Shown: positions 1 through 7,795, counted from the stretch's first letter. The stretch is DNA of 9,533 nt from Chloroflexota bacterium (GCA_021796155.1 JAJYOO010000067.1:1-9533); one strand, 5' to 3'. Translations and numbers: made by a program. The notes: generated by a model from the sequence alone, not told the origin.

Positions 1-1286
1 GATATTACTTTGAGCGGTGCGGCATTAATCAAAGTGGGGCGCTCCTCGTTTTCGCAATCGATTACTAACATCCCATTCTTTGGAAGATTGATGGTTATAT
101 TGGCATCGTAAGTAGCACTGTAATAAATTCTGATCACAGCCGGAGGTTGTAGATTGATCACCCAATCCGCGAGGGCAGCATTTAGTGTGGCATACGTTTT
201 TCCTTTGCCTACTTGAAATTCCTGCATGGGTGGTGTGATTTCGGTGATGCGGTCGCGGCGATCATAGGGACCACCACCAATGTCCGCGCCGAAACCGTAA
301 TTGAAAGAAACTACTAAACTTTGCGTAGGCTCCTCACCAGTTGGGAACGCGATACGCCCAAGCGTTACATCCACGGCAACTTTGCCACTCGAAGGTTGTG
401 CCCACGCGCTTAGGTTCTTGCACATGACATCCTTTGGCGGCACGGGCGTCCCATCTTTGATGATTTGCAGACTGCGCTGCGGGCCATAGTAGCGGCTGTT
501 CTCCGGCGGATTTGCAAGAGAGCCATACGTGTCGTTATATGTTTTGAGATCAAGATAAAAGTCGAAGGGACGGATCGGGGCGGGCACAAGTTGTTCGTCC
601 GGCGAGCCGGGTTCGGCAGGGAAATTGAAAAGCGGCGCGGGATTCCCCAACGTGCTGAAGTGATAGCCATAAGCGTGCGGAGCGTCCGCCCGTCGCGCTA
701 TCACATTTTGCAAAGGATAATTTTGCAATCGCCATAAAAAGATTCCGATGTTGGGAATGTTGTATTTGCCTCGCCGGTTATAGATGTGGCGCACATCCGC
801 CGTATGCGGCAAGATATCGAAAGGTTTGTCCAATAAATTGAGTTGGTTCGTGTTGCGCAAGTCTGGCATGGTGTTGAACAAGCGACGATGATTCATGTAT
901 TGCGTTGTCTGCAATAATTCAAAGAATTCGACAACGTGCGCGGGCCAGCCGGTTACATCTCCGGCCAAAATTCCAAGCACCGCCGCCGTGCCTTTTCGTC
1001 GGCGATAGAAAAGTGTGTTGGCAACATAAGCGCGTTGACTGAAAGCTGTAGTCTTGATTGTGTTCAGGCCGCGCGCGCCAAGCAAGTCACCGATGTAAGG
1101 CACGACCCATTCATCGCTGGTTTCGATAAACCAATTTTCGTAAAGGCCCGTGATATCTGCTTCGACGCTAGAAAGTTCGCTGTTGATGATTCCAAGTAAA
1201 GCGCGTAATGGTTCACCGCGTTCCGCATCGCGCAGACGATAAACGACGGGCAGTAAATCGTAGAGTCGGTCGGATGCGCCGCTCAT
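1..1286 (-). CDS. Tail-protein-I-like baseplate protein with probable beta-helical extension, N-terminal part
   Basis: The first 428 codons are present and the frame remains open through base 1, so the C-terminus is missing. The N-terminus, MSGASDRLYDLLPVVYRLRD, then LLGIINSELSSVEADITGLY (30-49), NWFIETSDEWVVPYIGDLLG (51-70) and YRRRKGTAAVLGILAGDVTG (94-113), resembles phage tail protein I / gp7-like baseplate proteins. The middle (about 150-330) is rich in aromatics and proline and includes IFLWRLQNYPL. A distinctive element, YGFGADIGGGPYDRRDRITE, covers 330-349. From about 357 the sequence changes to QVGKGKTYATLNAALADW, AVIRIYYSATYDANITINLP and MLVIDCENEERPTLIN, which resembles the first coils of a right-handed parallel beta-helix. 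I infer a peripheral baseplate protein that may carry a surface-contact or carbohydrate-binding domain. It takes the place where Afp/PVC have their fibre region. No transmembrane segment is visible. Confidence 0.8.
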   Translation of the reverse strand, partial: MSGASDRLYDLLPVVYRLRDAERGEPLRALLGIINSELSSVEADITGLYENWFIETSDEWVVPYIGDLLGARGLNTIKTTAFSQRAYVANTLFYRRRKGTAAVLGILAGDVTGWPAHVVEFFELLQTTQYMNHRRLFNTMPDLRNTNQLNLLDKPFDILPHTADVRHIYNRRGKYNIPNIGIFLWRLQNYPLQNVIARRADAPHAYGYHFSTLGNPAPLFNFPAEPGSPDEQLVPAPIRPFDFYLDLKTYNDTYGSLANPPENSRYYGPQRSLQIIKDGTPVPPKDVMCKNLSAWAQPSSGKVAVDVTLGRIAFPTGEEPTQSLVVSFNYGFGADIGGGPYDRRDRITEITPPMQEFQVGKGKTYATLNAALADWVINLQPPAVIRIYYSATYDANITINLPKNGMLVIDCENEERPTLINAAPLKVI

Positions 1287-4006
1287 GCCTTCACCTCCTG
1301 CAAAGTGATACTAAGTGGATTGATCAATACGAGTTGAGCGTGATGGATCGTTCCATTCTCTACGTGTGCGATGTTGGCAGGAAGAACTTGATTGAGCGCC
1401 GCGCTATCGCTCGATAAATAAAGCGATGTCAAATCTACATAGATGACGCCTGAGACTTGTTGGATGATCGTCATGACTTCAGCCGCCGTGACGGGTTGCC
1501 CGAAGGAACGATTTGCAAATGAAAACGAATCGGTCAGGGCAGATTGGACGGCAGAGAAAACATCTTTCACTATGTAGCGACTGTCCACTGCGACATTGGC
1601 AGCCAGATTGAAAAGAAGCTGGTCGAACGATTCCACTTTAATTTGTTGCGTGGGGTCACGTGCCGCGTCGAGCGCCGCATTGAAATTCTTCAAGAACTTT
1701 GGGTCGGTGATCGGTTTTCCGTCCGCGCCGGCAACGGTCAGATGGACGAGATGATGCTCTCCACTCCACAGGTTAACGGCTTGAGCTTTGCCAATCCCCG
1801 CGAAGGCGCTGGCGAAATCTTCATAATCATCGCGTGAGACGATACGATCAAGCGTGCGGACAGTTAATGGAGCATGGGCGCGGGCATTCTCCATTTTTTC
1901 GGGATCCCCCGCTCCGCTGGCGGGCAATGGATTGGTCACATCGCGCAGGCCAAGCGGTTTGCTCTGCAAGATGGTGAGACTTCCAGCAGTCACCTCTCCG
2001 GCCAGGCCAATGCCGCTTCGGTAGGTTGCGACGATATTATTTATTCCAGTTGGTAAGCGCGCACCTTTTGTGCCATCACCAAATAGAATATTGGCCTTGC
2101 CATCATCGTCAATGCGGACAGTATATTTTTGATCGTGCGGGCCAAGCTCATACAAAGATGGTGCTTCAGCCCACAACAAATTATTTACGCGTAATTGAAG
2201 CGTGCTGGCTGAACCGTTGGGTGTGGGTGCGGCGGTATAAGTCAATGGTGGTTTCTTCAGCGTGAACTGTGGGTTGGGTTGTGCGCCGTTGCCTGCGCCT
2301 AAAATTTCAGTTGTAGTTTCGCCGTTTGTTGCGAGAGCCGCGTTGGCATTGATCTTGACCGTATCGCGTTTGTATGAGAAAGATAAGCCGTTTTCAAAAG
2401 TAAGAGTGGTCAGTCCATAGTTGTGCTCAATATCTTTGATGATCAGCACCTCGCTTTGAATCAAACCTTTGGCGTCCGTGCGTTCACCGGTCAAGATGAC
2501 CGGTTGCCCAATCTGCAAACCAAAGATAAACTCGTCCAACTCAAGTTGGGTCGTGCCCGTGGACAACTCCGTTTTAATTGGAGTCTCAACCAATGGTAAT
2601 TGCTCGCTTTGAACATAAGCGGTCGTATCGCGAACTTTGTATCCGCTCAGGTCGCTGAAATCATCCGCTTTGATTCCGGTGGCTTTTGCGCTGATCGCAA
2701 AATCTGAAAGGCTTCTTTCAATCACGCTTTTGATTCCATAACCTTGCAGTCCAACGTCTTTGCTTTCGAGAGCGAAGTAACCACCTTCAACCACGCTCGA
2801 AATCGTTCGCTCGAGGAAGAAGTCTGCGCCATCGTATGCATTGCCTGCCGAGTCAGTCCCGATGTATAAGTCATCCCAATTATTGGGATAGACCGGGTCA
2901 TCAAAAACCAGCGTGGGTGGGTTGGATGAACTGTAATACCCCCATGATCCTCGTCTTTGACTAGCTGGCAGGGAATCATATTTGGGTGCGTTGTTGCCAA
3001 AGATTCCAAGACGCGTCCGCAACGCAAACACGTATCCAGTTGTGACAGGATTATTGGCTCGATGTTTATTCAGATAATCAACCAACGCTTTTGCATTCCA
3101 ATCATTGGCTTTCAAGAAAGCATTCAAGTCAGAATCTTTCCAAGTCTTTTGCAGGATCTCCTGCCGAATGGCATCGGCATTGAATGGAATCTTCTGATCA
3201 CCCCAAACGATGACGCCAACGCTGACCGGCACGCCGCCGAGGGATGAAAGTGAATTCTCAAGAATCACATGCGTAATTTTGTTGACGGAGTCAATCTCAA
3301 CTTCAAGGATATGCGCGGCCGCGCTGTTGACCGTCGAAGTGGCAAGAATCACATCGCCCGCTTTGAGATTGTTTCCCGTTCCGTTCAAGTAAATCTCATT
3401 AATTCCAACCGTTACATTTTGTGGCTGACTCATGCGCGGACGCAATGAATTCCACGCGGCATAAGCGACAATCTCTGACGATGTTTCAAAAGTTTGTGGA
3501 AGTTGATTTTGCGGAGGAACGCTTTGAACTTTCGTCCCTGCTGGAATAGTTGCCACGCCCGGCGCGCCTAACGCATCTTCAACTGTGAAAGCCAAATAAA
3601 CGAAAGCCGCCACTCCGGGATTTAACTCGTAGCCAATGGCACGCGCCAGTTCAAGGATCGAGCGGCGTTCTGTAGCAGTACGCAGAAAACCTTCGTTGGC
3701 AATGCGTTCCTGATAAAAAGTCAAAACGTCAGATACGATGGCACTCGCGTCCAACAAAGCCACTGAAGGGTCGTCCGAATCGCGCGTGGTCAAAGAAACG
3801 AGCGGACGCGTTCCGGCAAACTCGCCATCCGTAAGTGTGTAGATCCCCAACTGCGCGAGCATCCGTTTAAAGAATGTCGCGTAAATTCCGGCGCGGTATG
3901 AAAGAGCAGGGAGGCCGGGGCGGTTATAGATCGGCGTTGGAGCCGCAGCCGGTTCACAGCATCCACAATTATCGAGGGAAGTTTGAGATGAGTCAGTATT
4001 GCTCAC
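1283..4006 (-). CDS. Second large baseplate wedge protein, baseplate J-like (Afp12-like)
   Basis: The 907-residue product is a distant paralogue of the preceding gene. After a Ser/Thr-rich start it has a Cys cluster NCGCCEPA (13-20), then IYNRPGLPALSYRAGIYATF (26-45), a marker I associate with this eCIS protein class. The core repeats the pattern of its neighbour: ALLDASAIVSDVLTFYQERI (83-102), TATERRSILELARAIGYELN (110-129). A middle part carries YVFALRTRLGIFGNNAPKYD (325-344) and a long beta-rich stretch. The J-type segment follows: NILFGDGTKGARLP (639-652), TNPLPASGAGDPEK (691-704), RTLDRIVSRDDYEDFASAFA (717-736). The C-terminal domain includes SGVIYVDLTSLYL (852-864). It probably pairs with the Afp11-like protein in the baseplate wedges. 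The start is GTG, and the stop overlaps the next ATG by four bases. Its size is at the large end, owing to the middle insertion. Confidence 0.9.
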   Translation of the reverse strand: MSNTDSSQTSLDNCGCCEPAAAPTPIYNRPGLPALSYRAGIYATFFKRMLAQLGIYTLTDGEFAGTRPLVSLTTRDSDDPSVALLDASAIVSDVLTFYQERIANEGFLRTATERRSILELARAIGYELNPGVAAFVYLAFTVEDALGAPGVATIPAGTKVQSVPPQNQLPQTFETSSEIVAYAAWNSLRPRMSQPQNVTVGINEIYLNGTGNNLKAGDVILATSTVNSAAAHILEVEIDSVNKITHVILENSLSSLGGVPVSVGVIVWGDQKIPFNADAIRQEILQKTWKDSDLNAFLKANDWNAKALVDYLNKHRANNPVTTGYVFALRTRLGIFGNNAPKYDSLPASQRRGSWGYYSSSNPPTLVFDDPVYPNNWDDLYIGTDSAGNAYDGADFFLERTISSVVEGGYFALESKDVGLQGYGIKSVIERSLSDFAISAKATGIKADDFSDLSGYKVRDTTAYVQSEQLPLVETPIKTELSTGTTQLELDEFIFGLQIGQPVILTGERTDAKGLIQSEVLIIKDIEHNYGLTTLTFENGLSFSYKRDTVKINANAALATNGETTTEILGAGNGAQPNPQFTLKKPPLTYTAAPTPNGSASTLQLRVNNLLWAEAPSLYELGPHDQKYTVRIDDDGKANILFGDGTKGARLPTGINNIVATYRSGIGLAGEVTAGSLTILQSKPLGLRDVTNPLPASGAGDPEKMENARAHAPLTVRTLDRIVSRDDYEDFASAFAGIGKAQAVNLWSGEHHLVHLTVAGADGKPITDPKFLKNFNAALDAARDPTQQIKVESFDQLLFNLAANVAVDSRYIVKDVFSAVQSALTDSFSFANRSFGQPVTAAEVMTIIQQVSGVIYVDLTSLYLSSDSAALNQVLPANIAHVENGTIHHAQLVLINPLSITLQEVKA
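1292..1299 (-). promoter_or_regulatory. Strong ribosome binding site of the tail-protein-I-like gene
   Basis: AGGAGGTG on the minus strand is nearly the full anti-16S complement and lies five bases before the ATG at 1286-1284. It is the strongest such site in the window. Confidence 0.8.
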
Positions 4007-6549
4007 AATCCACCTTCCATGAAGAAATCCAGCTTGCCGCTTTCGGGCAGGCTTGGATCATTATCCAACCGCGCGATTTCCAAACGCTCGAACATAATTA
4101 ATCCGGCATCGAACTCGCCTTGCGCGGGCATTCCCCAACGTCGGAAACGATTTGGTTTACCGGGCGCGTCTTCAGCATCAATCCATTGCACGCCCGGCAC
4201 GTTCATGGCAAGCGCGATCATCTGACTCAAATAAACCGGCTGTCTAAAGGTGAAGTTATCAGGATGGAAGAAACCGCGCCGACCATCGGGCAAATCACGA
4301 TTGCTGAAAAGATCGAGCAAATCCTGTTTGACCTGGCTGCGATAGTATCCCGGCTTTATGCACACGCTAAACTCAATATCCAGCGGGACGAAATGCGGTG
4401 CGTCCACTTCGAGATCTTCACCTGCCAGACGGAAGCGTTCAAGGAACCTTAACATTTCTGTCTTGAATGATTCGTCAACGGGTTGGTCGCTGATGCGATC
4501 CACTGTGACAAAGACCGTATACCAACTTCCAGTCCAACGCAGCGTGGCCGCGGCTTTCCGGACCTCGGGGTGGCGCTCTGCCATCGCGGCATAATCTTCA
4601 CTGGTAACGGCGCGTTCTTGTGTGCGAAAAGCTTGCGGCGCATACATGCGAACCTGTTCGATCGACTCAGCTTCCGCGCCGCCCGAAGCTGGTAACGGGT
4701 TGCGCACAGTTTGGATGCCTGCAACTGGCAACACCACGCGGCTGATCGCTTCTGCGCCAATGTTTCCCGCTGTGCCATTGCCGACTCGATAAGTGGCTGT
4801 AAATGTAGAATCGGGTTTGGGAATCATGCCATGAAAGCCATCACCGAAACGCAAATGCGATAACCCATTGTTGTCCACTTCAACCACGAAGTTACGGTCA
4901 AAGCGATGACTTGCCAGTAAGTCGCGGCGCGGGAGCCACGGACGAGTCGTGTCACCATTTTCGATTAATTGAATCGCAGGCAGCGTATCGCGCATCTCCC
5001 ACTTAAACGCGGACGTTGCCGAAGCATTGGGGTCAAATGCAACGGGTTCATTGTTGAGATCACGCACCGGTTCATCGAGGCGATCGCGAGCATGGCCTTG
5101 TTGAGTCACCGGTCCGTTTTGAAGAGTTGGTTGAATCAAGCGGCCAGCCGCATCGATGCCAATTGCACCGATGGGTTCATTTGTAATTGTTTGACCGTGA
5201 TCAGCCAGCACAATATTGCCGCGGGCTACGCTCAGGTCGAGCATCAATTGCGGGCCTGTTTCGGTTTGTATCTTAGCCGAGATACATAATGGAAATGGCA
5301 ATGCGTCCACCGCGTCCCATGCGATCTCAGCAATCGGTGTTCCATGCAATGGATCAACCAAAGGCTGATGATTGCTGTCTTCTGTGATTACACTTATTAA
5401 TCGCACAGCACAACGATGTGTTGGGTCGGCATCTTCGGGCAAGCCTGTGGTCGGGCTGACAACTTCCTCGAAGATAAGTACATCGCCAACTTGAAGAGAA
5501 AGTTGCGGATCGTTATTCAGTGTTGCACGAGTTGCACCTCTCGGCAGACAACACTCGGTATCATCCCACGTATAGAACTTGATTTCATTGTGAGCACTGC
5601 AAAGCGTAAGTTGATGCGGCGGATCGTTCAGTGCATCGCTCAGCGTCTCGAAAACAATCGGAGCTTCCTGCTGGAGAATCTGGTTATAGTCCGCGGGAGC
5701 TATCGTGCTGACTTCCTGTAGTCCGCGCGTCAAAAGTGGAGTTCCATCGGGGATTACATAACCATCCGCGGCGCTGCCTTGTTTGACTTTGAAATAGACC
5801 CAGACGCGCGCGTTGCATCCATCGTGCATTGCATAATCCAGCAAACGGGCATGCCGTCGCATCGAGATGCGCTGGCGTGCCGTGCCCAGATATGCTTCGG
5901 TCGCGACTGCATCCTGGTAATAGCTCAACATGTCGCCAACGTAAGCCACTGCTTCCACCAACGCCACCTGCATGTCGGCGGGGTTGCGTTCCCGCCAATC
6001 TGGCATCGTGGTCGAAATTCGGTCAAACATCAACCGCCGGAAGCTGCTGTAATCTTTTGCAAGATAATCGATCAACGGCGCGGGTAAATTTTCCGGCGGA
6101 CATATATCTTCGGGCTTGCAATCGAAATCACTCGGACAATCGATCTTGAATGAGAAAGAGACCGCAGAAAGTTGTGGATCAAAGCCCGATGGCGGATCAC
6201 TGCTTTCCTCACTTACAACCAAACGCAGAATGTAAGTTGAATAATCTCCGGCTTTATCAACTTGGACGGTGGCAACATCGTTTGTTACGCTCAATGTCTT
6301 GACCTTGATGCCTGTTATCCGCACGCCGCCTTCTATTACGAAATTGCGTTCGGTCAATGATGGAGTTGATGGAACGCCATTCGTTTGACCGGGTAGATTA
6401 TGGATGAAATGAACTTCGAGTGTTTTCTCATCAGCGGAGACAACTTCGAGATAATCAATGCCGTTGAGAATGGGATTGCCTCCATTGTCCATTATGGAGC
6501 GGACGGCATCGCGGCGGTTTTCATTTGAACAACGATATTGAGTACCCAT
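4003..6549 (-). CDS. Large baseplate wedge protein, gp47/baseplate J type (Afp11-like)
   Basis: The 848-residue product belongs to the large putative phage baseplate assembly family found in eCIS. Residues 1-136 are a beta-sandwich-like N-terminal domain. A linker carries Cys138, Cys144 and Cys150 at regular spacing (CPSDFDCKPEDIC). The conserved core follows: PLIDYLAKDYSSFRRLMFDR (158-177), ADMQVALVEAVAYVGDMLSY (191-210) and TARQRISMRRHARLLDYAM (223-241). A long beta-rich insertion fills about 245-560 and includes ECCLPRGATRATL. The J-type segment follows: HLRFGDGFHGMIPK (565-578), RNPLPASGGAE (616-626), VTSEDYAAMAE (648-658), then a C-terminal alpha/beta region to 848. In eCIS and T4 such proteins (Afp11, gp6) form the wedge dimers that surround the hub and trigger contraction. 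The upstream site is weak (AGG eight bases before the ATG), but the gene starts three bases after the gp25 stop. Confidence 0.9.
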   Translation of the reverse strand: MGTQYRCSNENRRDAVRSIMDNGGNPILNGIDYLEVVSADEKTLEVHFIHNLPGQTNGVPSTPSLTERNFVIEGGVRITGIKVKTLSVTNDVATVQVDKAGDYSTYILRLVVSEESSDPPSGFDPQLSAVSFSFKIDCPSDFDCKPEDICPPENLPAPLIDYLAKDYSSFRRLMFDRISTTMPDWRERNPADMQVALVEAVAYVGDMLSYYQDAVATEAYLGTARQRISMRRHARLLDYAMHDGCNARVWVYFKVKQGSAADGYVIPDGTPLLTRGLQEVSTIAPADYNQILQQEAPIVFETLSDALNDPPHQLTLCSAHNEIKFYTWDDTECCLPRGATRATLNNDPQLSLQVGDVLIFEEVVSPTTGLPEDADPTHRCAVRLISVITEDSNHQPLVDPLHGTPIAEIAWDAVDALPFPLCISAKIQTETGPQLMLDLSVARGNIVLADHGQTITNEPIGAIGIDAAGRLIQPTLQNGPVTQQGHARDRLDEPVRDLNNEPVAFDPNASATSAFKWEMRDTLPAIQLIENGDTTRPWLPRRDLLASHRFDRNFVVEVDNNGLSHLRFGDGFHGMIPKPDSTFTATYRVGNGTAGNIGAEAISRVVLPVAGIQTVRNPLPASGGAEAESIEQVRMYAPQAFRTQERAVTSEDYAAMAERHPEVRKAAATLRWTGSWYTVFVTVDRISDQPVDESFKTEMLRFLERFRLAGEDLEVDAPHFVPLDIEFSVCIKPGYYRSQVKQDLLDLFSNRDLPDGRRGFFHPDNFTFRQPVYLSQMIALAMNVPGVQWIDAEDAPGKPNRFRRWGMPAQGEFDAGLIMFERLEIARLDNDPSLPESGKLDFFMEGGL
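4011..4018 (-). promoter_or_regulatory. Ribosome binding site that supports a GTG start for the Afp12-like gene
   Basis: GGAAGGTG on the minus strand lies four bases before the GTG at 4006-4004. The GTG overlaps the TGA of the preceding gene as GTGA, so both the site and the overlap favour this start. Confidence 0.7.
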
Positions 6550-6552
6550 AAA

Positions 6553-6909
6553 CTAGACCTGTCTCTCGAATTGCGCTGTTTGCTGTTGCTGTGTGCGGCG
6601 TAAGGTATAAACTACATTGACGCGCAATGTTGAATCCTGGCTTTCGATGGTCACCGAGTTCACTTGAATTAAGTCTCCAAGCCATTGTTGTAATGAACCT
6701 TGAACAATATATTGCTTGGCGGCGGCCAGTTCCGTGCTATTCGGTGCAAAAACAAGTTGCAACAATCCGCAACCGAAGGTCGGGCGATTGACGCGCTCAC
6801 CCGGTGCAGTGAACAACACTTCCTCCACCATGTCGCGGATATGATCTTCGTAAGTTGTCGAAGCCGTGCGGCCGCGATGATCCATGCGATAAGGGAAATC
6901 AATGTTCAT
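6553..6909 (-). CDS. Baseplate wedge protein, gp25/GPW family (Afp9-like)
   Basis: The 118-residue product is the usual size for gp25-like proteins. The N-terminal MNIDFPYRMDHRGRTA is the expected entry strand. It is followed by the helix HIRDMVEEVLFTAPGERVNR (23-42) and PTFGCGLLQLVF (43-54). The GERV segment with RPTFGCGL corresponds to the conserved EPR-type region of this family. A helix (ELAAAKQYIVQGSLQQWLGD) and two strands (IQVNSVTIES and LRVNVVYTLR) complete the small fold. The C-terminus is Gln-rich. In T4, R-type pyocins, T6SS (TssE) and eCIS, gp25-like proteins sit at the sheath-baseplate junction and resemble the sheath handshake domain, so sheath polymerisation starts from them. 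The gene is followed after three bases by the first large J-type gene. Confidence 0.92.
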   Translation of the reverse strand: MNIDFPYRMDHRGRTASTTYEDHIRDMVEEVLFTAPGERVNRPTFGCGLLQLVFAPNSTELAAAKQYIVQGSLQQWLGDLIQVNSVTIESQDSTLRVNVVYTLRRTQQQQTAQFERQV

Positions 6910-6913
6910 CTAT

Positions 6914-6918
6914 ACCTC
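6914..6918 (-). promoter_or_regulatory. Ribosome binding site of the gp25-like gene
   Basis: GAGGT on the minus strand lies four bases before the ATG at 6909-6907. It overlaps the stop codon of the PAAR gene. Confidence 0.65.
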
Positions 6919-7237
6919 ATGTGCCAATCACGCGCGGCTGGGTGACCGAAATGATCACAGGTGTACCGTTTGGGGCACAAACAGCCTGACTGGTTTGAAT
7001 CAACACTGGCATTCCACTTGCCATCACGCGCACCGCACCCACAATCCAAGTAGCAGTAACACATGGGCTGGGCGCGCCGGAAATATTGAAGACACATCCG
7101 GCGATTGCATGAGGCGCGGTCATGGTCACAATGGGCATTCCAACTGCCATCACGCGCGGATTGGGCGCGGTGGCTTGCGCCATTCCAGCATGGGCACATG
7201 TGATCACAGAACCAGTCGTTAGTAATGGACCAGGCAT
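6917..7237 (-). CDS. PAAR-like spike tip protein (Afp10-like)
   Basis: This 106-residue protein is small and rich in Gly, Pro, Ala, Val and Ile. It starts MPGPLLTTGSVITCAHAG and repeats the element RVMAVGMPI (28-36) as RVMASGMPV (70-78), exactly 42 residues apart, followed by a third, weaker NGTPVIISV (90-98). Such repeating GxPV elements are typical of PAAR and PAAR-like cones, which cap the spike and sharpen its point. Cys14, His16, His43, Cys48, Cys59 and Cys87 are candidate metal ligands; PAAR tips bind zinc through His/Cys, but the exact set here is inferred. There is no C-terminal effector extension. It lies directly after the spike gene, its expected partner. No clear Shine-Dalgarno site precedes the ATG; the TGA of the spike gene is six bases before it, so coupling is likely. 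Another frame is open over the same bases on this strand but gives an unlikely Cys/Arg/Trp-rich product. Confidence 0.85.
   Translation of the reverse strand: MPGPLLTTGSVITCAHAGMAQATAPNPRVMAVGMPIVTMTAPHAIAGCVFNISGAPSPCVTATWIVGAVRVMASGMPVLIQTSQAVCAPNGTPVIISVTQPRVIGT
7008..7157. repeat. Imperfect 24-base direct repeat inside the PAAR gene
   Basis: The copies are at 7008-7031 and 7134-7157, agreeing at 22 of 24 bases and 126 bases (42 codons) apart in the same frame. They encode VMASGMP and VMAVGMP. The repeat reflects internal duplication of a PAAR structural unit and is not a mobile or regulatory element. Confidence 0.8.
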
Positions 7238-7243
7238 ATTGAG

Positions 7244-7795
7244 TCACACAATTGTCAACGCACCTGCGTTGATATCTACTGTTGGACCCATCATGGTGAT
7301 GATGGCGCCTTGTCCATTGCTTATGGTGATGCCAAGTTCGTTGATCATAAGCATCGCTCCGGTAGTTGACTTGAGCAGGAAGCCACCAGTCGGCCCGGGC
7401 ATATCACTGATGGAAAGTGTGTTCTGCCCAGTGGTTTGCAAAACGATACTCGGACTGGCGGGATTGCCGGCTAAAGCGAGTACCGGCACCTCTGCGGCAC
7501 TGCCCCAGAAGGAACCAGTCCAGATTGGAAAATCGGGATCACCGTGTTCGAACTCCATCCACACTCCAGCGCCGATTGGCGGGACAACATACATGCCCAT
7601 TTGGATTCCGCCTACCGGCACGCAGGGCATTGCCCAGCTGGTGGGAATCGCGCTGGAAACATCTGGCACCATGGCTTGAATACGCCCCATTTGCATTGGG
7701 TCAATATTGTTGATTACGGTGCCGCGATATTTTCCATAATAGCGCCTTGCGATCTGGGTCTCCACAGCAAGGTTAGGTTGAGCGTTTGTATTCAT
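7244..7795 (-). CDS. Spike protein, gp5 / baseplate assembly protein V family
   Basis: From the ATG at 7795 the product has 183 residues. Residues about 18-98 form the gp5-type OB-fold: RYYGKYRGTVINNIDPMQMG, the strand RIQAMVPD, then WAMPCVP, YVVPPIGAGVWMEFEHGDPD and FPIWTGSFWG. These are hallmarks of phage baseplate V, VgrG and Rhs/Vgr OB domains. Residues about 112-183 are short alternating strands (TTGQNTLSISD, GGFLLKSTTGAMLMINELG, ITISNGQGAIITMMG, PTVDINAG), consistent with the start of a trimeric beta-helical needle ending bluntly for PAAR attachment. There is no lysozyme domain, unlike T4 gp5. In Afp8/Pvc8 and VgrG this part is fused to the hub, but here it is a separate gene directly after the hub gene. 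Six bases separate its TGA from the PAAR start. Confidence 0.9.
   Translation of the reverse strand: MNTNAQPNLAVETQIARRYYGKYRGTVINNIDPMQMGRIQAMVPDVSSAIPTSWAMPCVPVGGIQMGMYVVPPIGAGVWMEFEHGDPDFPIWTGSFWGSAAEVPVLALAGNPASPSIVLQTTGQNTLSISDMPGPTGGFLLKSTTGAMLMINELGITISNGQGAIITMMGPTVDINAGALTIV

Noticed and set aside
2873..2889. Perfect inverted repeat, 8-base arms around one base (ATCCCAAT / ATTGGGAT)
   Set aside because: It lies inside the Afp12-like gene and encodes a plausible PNNWD loop. There is no T-run or gene boundary, so a terminator or operator is not supported.
6906..7247. 113-codon open frame on the same strand as the PAAR gene
   Set aside because: It overlaps the PAAR gene in another frame and gives a Cys/Trp/Arg-rich product with no recognisable pattern. 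The PAAR frame shows the GMP repeats.
7122..7679. 185-codon open frame on the plus strand
   Set aside because: It is antisense to the spike and PAAR genes and overlaps both. Its low-complexity Pro/Ile/Gly product mirrors the Gly/Met/Pro-rich codons of those genes.
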